From Saccoglossus kowalevskii (lineage: Eukaryota > Hemichordata > Enteropneusta > Harrimaniidae), in contig NW_003141322.1 in the NCBI RefSeq assembly GCF_000003605.2, forward strand, positions 269,671-286,254: DNA of 16,584 nucleotides, written 5' to 3'. The translations under genes were made by a program, and so were the position numbers. The number at the start of each line of letters is the position of its first letter. The first letter of the stretch is position 1. Shown here piece after piece: positions 1 to 8,693 of this stretch. The notes beneath the pieces were generated by a model, which saw only the letters and a program-made list of their open reading frames with translations, was not told the DNA's origin and did not search any database.

Positions 1-3
1 GTA

Positions 4-11
4 TTCTAATG
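4..11. repeat. Left target-site duplication of the 12-732 transposon
   Basis: TTCTAATG, identical to 733-740. Confidence 0.7.
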
Positions 12-732
12 GAATACGAGAGAACCCGGCACCAAAATGATCCCGGCACCAGAACAATCCTGGCACTTGAGTGAATGAACCTAATCTTACTGTATAAGTC
101 ACTGTCACTTGAATGGTAGAAAAGAAATTTTCATTTTCGTGTAATTTGATGAGTAGAAGACACGATTCGGGCGACTGTATCTACTCTGATATTCAGTCAG
201 TGCGCGTAAATGTAAATGGACGTCCATGTTTGGATATACCATTATAAAGACGGGGGCTGGGGGTAATTTGAAATAGGTTGACAGGCAATAGTCTTGAACC
301 AAACTGATTTTTTATATATTAATATATATATTTTATATTATTTTTTAGTAAAATTAAATAATTTGTGTAATAAATTTAGTAACTGATTATCATGTTTTCT
401 TTTATTTTTTTTTAAAGTTTGTGTTCATTTGGAATACATGTTTTTAATACTAATTTAGTGTTTGTTTTACTTTAAGTAAAACTAAAAATAGTCAAACTGC
501 AAAATATATATGTGTATTAATAATTTTATTTTCGTAAAATCGTACCGAAAAAAAACAGGTACGAGTATCCGGTTAAAAGTATGTGTATATCTGCAAATAA
601 AAAAAATTTTGTTAAATCGACATAAATCCAACACAAATGTGTCCGTTCAAATTGGTGCCGTTTCGTTTGGTGCCGGGTTCTCTCGTACATTGTGGTGCCG
701 GGTTGGTTTTGGTGCCGGGATCTCTTGCTTCC
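12..732. mobile_element. Non-autonomous DNA transposon (721 bp, 8-bp target duplication)
   Basis: The 8-mer TTCTAATG occurs at 4-11 and again at 733-740, directly flanking the element. The ends 12-33 and 711-732 are inverted repeats matching at 17 of 22 positions. A perfect 18-bp inverted match also joins 16-33 and 669-686. The ends carry clusters of a GGTGCCGG core: CCCGGCACC-like copies at 24, 41 and 58 (17-bp steps) and inverted copies at 654, 669, 694 and 711. The interior is strongly AT-rich with no transposase. An 8-bp duplication fits hAT, P or Merlin-type elements, but the superfamily is not settled. It lies in the first intron of the sorting nexin gene. Confidence 0.75.
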
Positions 733-740
733 TTCTAATG
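733..740. repeat. Right target-site duplication of the 12-732 transposon
   Basis: TTCTAATG, identical to 4-11. Confidence 0.7.
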
Positions 741-1037
741 AACTGAGTGGGCCGGGTCACTGATATTATTTTGACTTAAACACGCAACCAAGCTGGTTTA
801 CAATTGCGTTGCATATTTTAAAATTTTACACGGTTAGCGATTGTAGTGTTTTGAATCTTCTGTGCAGAAAAACCCAAATATCAAAAGAAATATTTTCGAA
901 TAGTGCCATGAATAGCGGTGAAAGTTCGACTCGATATCCACCCCGTCCGGTAAGAAACAAGTCGCGCAGTTTCCTATACAGTTATCAGTGAATTCAACAA
1001 AAAATTACACAATGTTAACTTAAAAACTTATGCTTAC
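741..1037 (-). other. Sorting nexin intron 1, non-repeat part
   Basis: Between the transposon and the first-exon donor nothing coding is supported on the minus strand. On the plus strand there is a short open stretch with ATG at 908 that I treat as chance. Confidence 0.5.
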
Positions 1038-1133
1038 CCTGTAAGTCACCTTGTAGACTGTAAATCCTTTCTCATGTTTTGTAGGATCGGTTACACAAAA
1101 AGAGTGATCCAAAATACCTTTTTTGGACGCCAT
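1038..1133 (-). CDS. SNX15: First coding exon of a PX-domain sorting nexin, probably SNX15 (partial)
   Basis: On the minus strand an ATG at 1133 opens 32 codons that end at a donor GG|GTAAGC. The peptide includes CVTDPTKHEKGFTVYKVT, which matches the start of the PX domain of SNX15 and its relative RPS6KC1 (form: xTVxDPxxHPKGYTxYKVT). SNX15 binds phosphoinositides through PX and works in endosomal trafficking. I prefer SNX15 over RPS6KC1 because ARL2 is next door here, as in human, but the visible part cannot separate them. No later exon with the WKRYSDF-type PX core is found in 1-1037, so the rest of the gene lies beyond the left edge. The start is chosen because ATGGCG sits in a YY1-like context and the frame then runs cleanly to the donor. 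Confidence 0.75.
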
Positions 1134-1136
1134 GTT
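1125..1136 (-). promoter_or_regulatory. YY1-type motif overlapping the SNX15 start codon
   Basis: The minus strand reads AACATGGCGTCC, a fit to the YY1 consensus AANATGGCGNC, with the motif's ATG serving as the translation start. YY1 sites in this orientation, just downstream of the transcription start, are typical of TATA-less housekeeping promoters. Confidence 0.5.
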
Positions 1137-1478
1137 GGATGTTCCCGTACGAGACTGAGGCTATTGCCGTAAAGGAGTTAGCGATACATTTTAGGGGGAT
1201 TTTATACTCTATCTGTGTTGTTTTGCATGGATTATTTATCGATGTATGGAAATAAAATTGTAATAGTGCTAATTTAAAATTAACTTTTCTGTGATAGTTT
1301 CTAGATTAGTGCATTATGGAGGCAACCGATATTGCCGCTAATATTATCTTACTCTTTGGCGGCTATGTCAGAGATTCCTGTTCTGTAATAGTGAAAATAG
1401 TTGCTTCACATGGCAATTCACGTTTCGGCGACCACACCAAATGTATCAAATTTTGTTGACGTATAATACCTCTTAACA
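1134..1478. promoter_or_regulatory. Divergent (bidirectional) promoter region of SNX15 and ARL2
   Basis: Only 345 bases separate the SNX15 start codon on the minus strand from the ARL2 start codon on the plus strand, so both 5' UTRs and the shared promoter should lie here unless upstream non-coding exons exist. No TATA box is evident at a convincing position. Transcription start sites cannot be fixed from the sequence. Confidence 0.65.
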
Positions 1479-1543
1479 ATGGGACTGTTAACAATATTGA
1501 AGAAAATGAAGCAGAAAGAGAAAGAAGTTCGTCTTTTGATGCT
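1479..1543 (+). CDS. ARL2: ARL2 coding exon 1
   Basis: Encodes the N-terminal amphipathic helix and first beta strand (residues 1-21 plus two bases of codon 22). The donor is CT|GTATCC. The exon is too short to appear as an ORF; it is identified by protein similarity to ARL2 and by phase fit with the next exon. Confidence 0.93.
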
Positions 1544-4500
1544 GTATCCTTAGTTTTTTACTTTGATACTGTAGCACTAGTTACAGATCAATGTGATGGC
1601 GTATGTATAGTATAGTATGCCCTAAGTCTAACTGTACTACCGATATATATCAGACTTTGTATGTATTTTAATAATTTTGTATTTCATGCTAAGGTGATTT
1701 TTTCCCCACAGCCTGGTATGATTACATGGAGCCATAAATATTGATGATGTTAGGGACATAGTAAAGATATGTCAGTAATCAAATATTGGTCATAAAACAG
1801 CAGCAGAACTGCCTAAATATACTGAGTTGGGGTGGGTAATTGAATACACAATGCTAAATAGGGGAAAGGGAATGTTTTCCTTGAAACATGGGTTCATTAC
1901 ATGTTTAAATTTGATACAAAACAGTATAATAATAATAATGTTTTCTTTTTCTTGTTTTTTTAATTGCGGCTCAACTGAAACTAAAATAAAATTGGGAAAG
2001 TAGCACAATTGTTGCACTTGCTAATGAAAGCTTATAACTGCAATACTATGTGTACAATCCGTACCAATTGCCCCTAAAATCCTAGGGAAAAGGCCCTACT
2101 TTTTATTTATTTTTTGAATATGCTTCATGAGCCTCAACCGTTTTTTCTCCACTTGATTGTGTGTGATCAAATACTTGATCACCATCAAGTCCTAATCAAA
2201 CATACAAACTGTGGTACCCAGTATCACATTGGTATACCATAGCCCGATTCATAGCCCAATCAGCTGAGATGAAAAAATGTATAGGTGTGGAAGAACTAGT
2301 CACTGAACATGGAAAGACCACAATAGAGATTTAGTTCACTGCTATTCAGACAGTACCTGGATTGGGCAGTAGAATTACATCAGTTTCTGTTGAAATCCTT
2401 AATTCCTACATGTAATAACTTACAGAGGTTTAGATAATGCTGGAAAAACAACAATATTGAAGAAATTCAATGGTGAAGACATAGACACAATATCACCAAC
2501 TCTTGGTTTTAATATAAAAACTCTTGAACATAGAGGGTAAGAGTTATCACAATGGTATATCGTAAATAATACTGAAAATACTGCGAGGTAAATATTATGT
2601 TAAATCAAAGTAAACATGTACTTGACTCGAACAGACACTCGTTTGCAGCACCAAATCACTTAGCAAAACATCACATGAAATTTGATGCCATATGTCAAGC
2701 ATATTATTTACCTTGCTGTAAGTTCAGAGTTATTATGCTTTTCTTTCTGTGTTAACAGCTACTATTACTTTACTATTGAATGTGCTTGTTTCTTATTTGC
2801 TTTGTTTTTCACCAGGTTATAACTGAAATTTTGGTTTTCTATTTTATTTATTTACATCATGTTAATGTGAAATAAAGTATAGTCATTTTTTGTTGTGCCC
2901 AGTTCTTCAAACAAAAGCTGAAAGTATTAAAAGCTGACATTTTTGCTTGTGTCCTATCTTTCTAAAATTGTTTAAAACTTTTAGGTTTAAATTAAATGTT
3001 TGGGATGTTGGAGGTCAGAAGTCATTGAGGTCATACTGGAGGAACTATTTTGAAAGCACTGATGGTTTGATATGGGTTGTAGATAGTGCTGATAAAAGAA
3101 GACTTCAAGACTGTAAACAAGAGTTACATTCTTTGTTATTAGAAGAGGTAGGAAATATTAAAGTCATTTAGTCAATCTATCACATTGTATTAGATTAAAT
3201 TATACCAAAACAGAATTTCTTCATTTCCTATCTTTCCACACTATATATCTTTTCACCACTACCTTGACTGGGTATATTACCAGTAATTAATAATTGTAGA
3301 GGCATTTGGTGCCACTACACTAGTTTGTGTCACATAGATAGTGAATTTTTACTTTGATTATTACAGCAAGTCTCAGAAGTATTGGAAGATTCGAAAGCCA
3401 ACCGTTCAGTCAAAACCAAAGCAGTTAGCCAATTCGCTAGCGAATTTGCAAATTGGCTGCCCCAATACTTCTGAGACTTGCTGTAACATAGGAAATTTAT
3501 AAGGGTATGTAAAGGTGTGATACACTGTGATAATCACACACGAATGGAAGAAATCAAGCAACTTGCAATATGATCCCAAAATTGCAAGAGAAACCAACAT
3601 TTCTAGAATCCTAAGCAAATTAGTGAGTCTATGAAAAAACTTGTTAGTTTTCATCTCAGATAATTTTTTTGACATGGTTATAAAAGTTGCATACCTTTAT
3701 CTTTTAAATATTTGCTATTAAACATACATACGTATACGTGTATAGTATTAACCTAGATAGCTGCTCAAATTTAAATCACCGATGGCACAAACTGTCACAT
3801 TGCCACATCATTATATTTTTCAGAGATTAGCTGGTGCTACATTACTGGTTTTTGCTAACAAGCAAGATTTACCTGGATCTTTACCATCAGAGGAAATAAG
3901 ACAGGTAAAGGATGTAGTGGCAATAGCGCCCTCTATCAATATATGACAAAACCTTTGTTTTTAGATTACTTACAGTGGAAATAAAATTGATATGGGAATA
4001 GTAGGTTTATCTATGGGTGGTTGGTAACAGTGATTTTATTTTAACTTGACACATTTTTGCTGTGGTAAGTTTGTGTTTGTTCTGCTATTTCTCATCAGCG
4101 TATTCTTATTTGCTCCTCAATAATGCAACACTGCATGCAAGAGAAGTACAGTAGAAATGATGTATTCTGACTACAGTTAGCAACCGTCTATAAACACATC
4201 CTGATAAATCAATAACTGTTTATTTTAGCCCACTACAGTCAATGCTATGTTCATATTGATCAGACGATTACTGTAAACCAGTTTTATTCTATTTTTTCAT
4301 GAATTATGGAAAATTGCAAAATGTTGTAGCTGTGAAAATGTCTGGGAGTACTAGTAGAGTTCCGTTGAATTTAGTCGCATGATGCTTGCCTCAAATCAAG
4401 TCAGTCTAGTAACAAGACTTTTTATTAGGACATTTTTATATGCCATAATAGGATTGTTTGTTTCTACTCTTGATGGTATTTGCAGTATGGCTTGCTACTG

Positions 4501-4678
4501 CTTGTTCAGATTATTAACATGTCTGTTTATATACTATTTTCAGGCACTAGAATTGGATGAAATCAAGTCACATCATTGGATGATATGTGGTTGTAGTGCT
4601 GTAACTGGTGACAATCTCTTACTAGGAATTGACTGGATCATAGATGACATTGCATCAAGAATATTTACTATGGATTAG
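1479..4678 (+). CDS. ARL2: ARL2, ADP-ribosylation factor-like small GTPase 2 (complete, five exons)
   Basis: Joined coding exons are 1479-1543, 2426-2536, 2985-3147, 3824-3904 and 4544-4678: 555 bases, 184 residues plus stop, the same length as vertebrate ARL2. All four introns have GT and AG ends. Visible motifs: P-loop GLDNAGKT (residues 23-30), switch I threonine in SPTLGF (45-50), WDVGGQ with the catalytic-type Gln70 (65-70), NKQD (125-128) and CSAVTG (157-162). Gly2 follows the start Met, but ARL2 is known to be poorly or not myristoylated. The start has a strong context (A at -3, G at +4). In known ARL2 biology the protein binds tubulin cofactor D for tubulin folding and acts with BART and PDE6D in release of lipidated cargo and at mitochondria. 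ARL3 is the nearest alternative, but the N-terminus [14 protein letters not shown] is the ARL2 form. The minus-strand sorting nexin starts 345 bases upstream. Confidence 0.96.
1544..2425 (+). other. ARL2 intron 1
   Basis: 882-bp GT-AG intron with no second gene visible. It contains an imperfect inverted repeat: CTTGAT at 2152 pairs with ATCAAG at 2184, and TGATCAA at 2164 with TTGATCA at 2175. Confidence 0.7.
2426..2536 (+). CDS. ARL2: ARL2 coding exon 2 (P-loop and switch I)
   Basis: The acceptor is TTACAG|AGG and the donor AGAGG|GTAAGAG. It completes Leu22 and carries [16 protein letters not shown] and SPTLGF, that is the P-loop and switch I. It ends after two bases of the Gly59 codon. Confidence 0.94.
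2537..2984 (+). other. ARL2 intron 2
   Basis: 448-bp GT-AG intron. I see no repeat or coding content in it. Confidence 0.75.
2985..3147 (+). CDS. ARL2: ARL2 coding exon 3 (switch II)
   Basis: The acceptor is TTTTAG|GTTT and the donor GAAGAG|GTAGGA. It carries [13 protein letters not shown] and the stretch [15 protein letters not shown], both strongly conserved in ARL2. The exon ends in phase 0 after Glu-Glu. Confidence 0.95.
3364..3483. mobile_element. Foldback MITE in ARL2 intron 3 (TA duplication)
   Basis: A perfect 25-bp inverted repeat joins 3361-3385 and 3462-3486. If the element starts with CAGCAAG at 3364 and ends with CTTGCTG at 3483, it is 120 bp long and flanked on both sides by TA (3362-3363 and 3484-3485). 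This is the Tc1/mariner pattern of TA duplication with CAG-type ends. The interior contains the palindrome TTCGCTAGCGAA, and GCCAATT and AATTGGC facing each other, so the whole unit can fold into a nested hairpin. It has no coding capacity. Confidence 0.75.
3824..3904 (+). CDS. ARL2: ARL2 coding exon 4 (NKQD guanine-binding motif)
   Basis: The acceptor is TTTCAG|AGATTA and the donor GACAG|GTAAAG. It is exactly 27 codons, phase 0 at both ends, with the NKQD guanine-specificity motif after a hydrophobic strand. Confidence 0.94.
3905..4543 (+). other. ARL2 intron 4
   Basis: 639-bp GT-AG intron. No repeat family or second gene recognised. The open frame entering exon 5 from 4379 is intron read-through. 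Confidence 0.7.
4544..4678 (+). CDS. ARL2: ARL2 coding exon 5 (C-terminus and stop)
   Basis: The acceptor is TTTTCAG|GCACTAG. It encodes the HHW stretch, CSAVTG and the terminal helix ending RIFTMD, then TAG. It is 44 codons plus stop. Confidence 0.95.
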   Translation, partial: ALELDEIKSHHWMICGCSAVTGDNLLLGIDWIIDDIASRIFTMD

Positions 4679-5180
4679 ACTGACTGTAAGACTGACATCC
4701 ATGGTTGTATGTGGCGATGTGCAGAACTGAAGGCAGTACTGTCATATAATGGTGCTTCTTGCTGTGTAGCTTTGTATGCAGACCTATATGAATTGTGCAT
4801 TGCTCAGAAACTATGTCTTGTGTCTTTTACTGCAGTCCATGTATGATTATCATTTTAAGACCAACTATCTCAGTGTGAGACTGCTGATTCCTGTTGTACT
4901 ATACAAGCCCAGTGCCTCTGATGGGGACACGATAGAGGTTCTTTTCTATCAATATATGGCTTGTGGAGGACTAAATACAAATCAGAGTTCATTTTTATTT
5001 TGTTTATTTTATTATTTATAACATTCTGTGCAACAATGAATTGTATATTGTTTGTAACCGCATATGTAAATATTAGTAAAGAGAAATGGCATGTTTAAAT
5101 CGAATGAGTTTATTGATATTAAATTTGATCATTTATAATTTGCTCTAGCGGTCCTGCTTTACTTAAAAAATGCTGATATA
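4679..5180 (+). other. Probable ARL2 3' UTR and downstream
   Basis: AT-rich sequence after the ARL2 stop with no convincing reading frame. A canonical AATAAA is absent here; ATTAAA at 5118-5123 is the best poly(A) signal candidate, with a T/G-rich stretch at about 5189-5204. Confidence 0.4.
5118..5123 (+). promoter_or_regulatory. Candidate ARL2 polyadenylation signal (ATTAAA)
   Basis: The commonest variant hexamer, 440 bases past the stop, followed by T/G-rich DNA. No transcript evidence is available. Confidence 0.3.
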
Positions 5181-5261
5181 TATTTATTATGTTTGTTTAT
5201 GTGTTCGCCACTCCCTTCTCAGATAATGATACGTTCCAATCGCACACACCCCAAACCACTT

Positions 5262-5711
5262 TTTTTTTTTTTTAAATATTTTTTGTGCTAGGCGACAGTT
5301 CTGGACATTGAGTATCACTGTTGTCTCTCCTGACATTTTTTTTTGTATGTGCAAATTGCAAGTGCTAGTGCTGACACATAGTGCATTTGCCACAGAAGTC
5401 ATATTCATGTTTGGGACTACATGACAGGGCTGTGTGGCCATCTCTCTGTAAAATGGCATTTTTTAATGCGCTATCCTGGCGTCGACCAGGCTCTGTCAAA
5501 CACAAGCACCTGCGGAGCTTAACCAAGGTTCCCCCAAAGTCGCATTCGTTAGTGAATGAATCTCGGCCAGTGGAATTGGCCTTCCCATTGAGTCTGTGGC
5601 ACACTCACCCAGGGTAGGGATCGACCCTTTGATGTTCAGCCTAAGATAGGATTTGAACTTGGGTCTACCGATCATGAGTCTGATGCGACAACCACTATGC
5701 TACCAGTGACC
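5262..5711 (-). mobile_element. tRNA-derived SINE
   Basis: Read on the minus strand from about 5711, the sequence starts with a tRNA-like head: GGTCACTGG, then an RNA polymerase III A box TAGCATAGTGG (5702-5692) and a B box AGTTCAAATCC (5659-5649). CAT sits where the anticodon would be, hinting at a Met-like ancestor. An unrelated body of about 360 bases follows and ends in an A-rich tail (T-run at 5261-5273 on plus). AGTGGT borders both the tail and the head, so a short target duplication is possible but ambiguous. The tRNA arms are too degenerate for a functional tRNA. I cannot assign the body to a named SINE core domain. Confidence 0.75.
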
Positions 5712-5714
5712 ACT

Positions 5715-7746
5715 CTTTCCAAGCTTTGGTGGCTATCTAGCAAAACTGTAGTTTCATGCATATGTGCCCCACCAGTAAAATAAAAGTTCATAGTGATAAA
5801 GTTTACTATCTTTCTCTGTTTTGAATTGGAAAGCTTTATAATATGCAAGTCAGCTAATTCACTACACTGTTTTAGTGCATACTTTGCAGCATCGTTTTAA
5901 TAACCTGTTACTATTGCCTGGACCTGTACCATTGAAATCCTTGTATAAACCATGATTTCTATATGCATTGCAACTGTTGAATAAATTTAGTATGAAGCCG
6001 TGAATTAAAAGTGCAGTTTGGCTAGTATTACATACAATGGCATAGGAGTGAATAGCCATTTTATCCAAATCTTGTGTTGAACTTTTTCTTTAACACAACA
6101 CTATGGTGTTAAACAATTTACCCGAGCAAAACGCATTCACGTAAATCCTACTGGACCAATTTGTAGCAACTATGTGAAGCTCTTGTACTACCCACCATGC
6201 ACTGCTACCATAAATGTATTAACATCTTTGGGTATTGCATAATTTGTCAACAAAATTTAGTTTGAAGCTATTCACATGTCAAGTAATATGCATAATATAA
6301 TAAATGTAACAGTTATAGTATTCACAAGATGTCTACACCAGGAATTTTTGGCCAATAGCCAAACATCACTAGGCATTTCCATAGTTTCTGTTTTGCGATC
6401 TAGTTTTCATCTAACCAAATTGCATGTAGGATTTGACAATCCAAAATGGACCGACTATATTCCAAAATCAATATTCAATGTGAAGCATTTTCTATTATGA
6501 TTAAGATGCACACCAGACTTTAGTTTTCCCCTGTACAACGTAAAAAGAACGATAAAACAAACTGATCGCAAGTGTGGAAATTAAGACATTATGCTAGGAC
6601 GTCATTTTGAACCAAAGCTTGACCTGTGTCATGTGGCTGACAACAGTTGTCGGGGGATCTCGCAGTGAGCGGAATATTCACAATTAGGTTCCTCCCTTTT
6701 GAATTCATAAGATGACTATCTTACTTCTTGTTACCACGGCCTCCAAGCAAACTTGAAAGTTACGTACCTTCTTAGATGTGTTTATCACACACCTGAAGCA
6801 GATTTCGAACAGCAGTGCATGATGGGATTTATTGTACAGTAGTGAAGACAATAAGTGAACACTAACTTTCAGATTTGATTTTACAATTTTAATCGTTTCA
6901 CCACCAGTTCCATTTTTTCATCACAAATTCACAAAATAGTTCTGTTCATATCGGTAGTCTGCACTTTTCTTCAGAAGATATAAATATTTTGAGTAAAAAC
7001 TGAAAATTAGGGTTCAGAAAATTTGGGTGAGAAAGTTTGTTGGTGAAAAACTTAATATGCAAATATATAATATGGTCAAAATCTATTTTTGGTTCAACCT
7101 GGACTGGACTTATTCAGCTTGTTTCATTCATCGCATATTCTGAGAGATGCAAAATGCAAATATCATATAAATATGTCATTTATTATAAATGCTTGTACAT
7201 GTTGGTAGTAAAATTATTATGCACATGTTCACAATATAACTTCTTGGCAGATAGTTGCAGTGAATACAAGATGGCAAGTTTTATAAATTTGTTAATCTGG
7301 AGTCAAATTTCATGAACTGGAGTTGTAACTTACAAAGAAGTGATGTTTGGGGCACCTCCTGCACTTTTAAACGTGATTGTACTCTATGCTGCGTAAACAA
7401 CAATCCTATAAGACAGGCATGCTCTTTTAACTCCTAAAGATGGATTCTCTTTATGTTTGGAGTAATAGTAATACCGTACTACTCTAATTATAATTTGGAC
7501 ACATTTTCATAATTATACTAGTAATGTAAATAATATATTAAATGTGTATATGCAAATTCAAAATTACACTATAAAATTTGAATTATAAATATTGACAATT
7601 GTAATATATACTTACAAACATAATCATTACCACTTAACAGCAAACTTGTGAACTCTGATTCTACAATTAGCTATTTACAAGCCTTGAAAAAATTTTCAGA
7701 GATGCACATAATTTGATATTTATTGTGTTGTCATTTATGGAATCCT
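5715..7746. other. Intergenic DNA between convergent ARL2 and LRRC74-like genes
   Basis: About 2 kb of AT-rich sequence. Open frames here are short, lack family resemblance and have no supporting splice pattern. No RNA gene or recognised repeat seen. Confidence 0.5.
7719..7724 (-). promoter_or_regulatory. Candidate LRRC74-like polyadenylation signal (AATAAA)
   Basis: The first canonical AATAAA on the minus strand past the stop at 8477, lying just beyond the tandem array. If used, the whole array would be inside the 3' UTR. Confidence 0.3.
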
Positions 7747-8457
7747 ATTAGTTGTTGAGTGTCACATGGTTACTGTATCTACTTTCTATTGGTAGTTGAA
7801 TGTTATGTGATTACTGTCCCTACTTTCTATTGGTTGAATGTTACATGTTACTTTCTCTATGCATTATTGGTTGTTTAGTGCAACATGACTACATTCTATT
7901 GGTAGTTTTGAGTGTTACTATACTTGTTTTCTATTGGTTGTTGGGTGCCATATGACCTATGCCAATGCAACTCATTGGTTCAAGGGTATCACATGCCTAC
8001 TGTATGTACACATTGGTACACTTGCATCACATGACTACTGTATGCAAATATTATTGGTACACTTGCATCACATGACTACAGTATGCAAATATTGGTACAC
8101 TTCCATCACATGACTACAGTATGCAAATACTATTGGTACACTTGCATCACATGACTACAGTATGCAAATATTATTGGTACACTGGCATCACATGCCTACT
8201 GTATGTACACATTGGTACACTTGCATCACATGACTACTGTATGCAAATATTATTGGTACACTGGCATCACATGACTACAGTATGCAAATATTATTGGTAC
8301 ACTGGCATCACATGACTACTGTATGCACACATAATTGGTACACTGGCATCACATGACTACAGTATGCAAATATTATTGGTACACTTGCATCACATGACTA
8401 CAGTATGAAAATATTATTGGTACACTGGCATCACATGACTACTGCATCCATTCATTG
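7747..8457. repeat. 41-bp tandem repeat array (about 18 units)
   Basis: Units begin with ATTGG and read ATTGGTACACTTGCATCACA, then TGACTACAGTATGCAAATATT. ATTGG starts fall at 7974, 8012, 8053, 8091, 8132, 8173, 8211, 8252, 8293, 8334, 8375 and 8416: steps of 41, or 38 where one ATT is lost. Before 7974 the units are diverged (starts near 7747, 7788, 7829, 7866, 7898 and 7933). The open frame at 8121-8315 is only a translation of the repeat. Confidence 0.9.
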
Positions 8458-8476
8458 CCCTGCCATTGTTTTGTTC

Positions 8477-8693
8477 TTATTTTCTCATAGTTTCTACCCC
8501 TGTATCCACCATTTCTTCTCTGATTTCTTTATCAACCCAAGCTGCATCAACTTGTTTAACTCTCTCTTCTTCTGTAACTCCTGATGCCAATATTTCGACT
8601 ACACGCCGTTCCTCAAACTCCTCTTTTTTCTTCTTGGCATTCCTTCTTTCCCTGGCCTTTCGGAGAATTTCTTTGTTTCCCTTCACAAGTTCA
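8477..8693 (-). CDS. LRRC74-like exon J (last coding exon, charged tail)
   Basis: Acceptor ACATAAG|TGAACT; the first base completes Gly352 and the next codon gives Glu353, position 12 of the second EF loop, which confirms the splice. A helical tail with a polybasic patch (KARERRNAKKKK) and acidic runs follows, ending TMRK and TAA. Confidence 0.92.

Noticed and set aside
908-1255. A possible two-exon small gene on the plus strand (908-949 joined to 1085-1255, about 70 residues, AATAAA at the stop)
   Set aside because: The second piece is antisense to the PX-domain exon and resembles no known protein, while the minus strand gives a clear SNX15-type match. The open frame and splice-like borders are probably chance.
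2152-2189. Imperfect inverted repeat around TGATCAA/TTGATCA in ARL2 intron 1
   Set aside because: Short, mismatched and without target duplication; not distinguishable from chance in AT-rich DNA.
5365-5617. Overlapping open frames on both strands at 5187-5617
   Set aside because: They lie inside the SINE and show no domain; the frames come from the repeat's base composition.
5649-5711. A functional tRNA-Met gene
   Set aside because: A and B boxes are good but the anticodon stem pairs poorly, there is no terminator-bounded tRNA end, and a SINE body follows directly.
8121-8315. Repetitive 64-residue frame with HHMTTVCKYYWYTG-like repeats
   Set aside because: It is a translation of the 41-bp tandem array; 41 is not a multiple of three, so no protein repeat is maintained.
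7747-8457. CRISPR-like array
   Set aside because: Adjacent units are contiguous repeats without unique spacers, and the genome is eukaryotic; this is an ordinary satellite.
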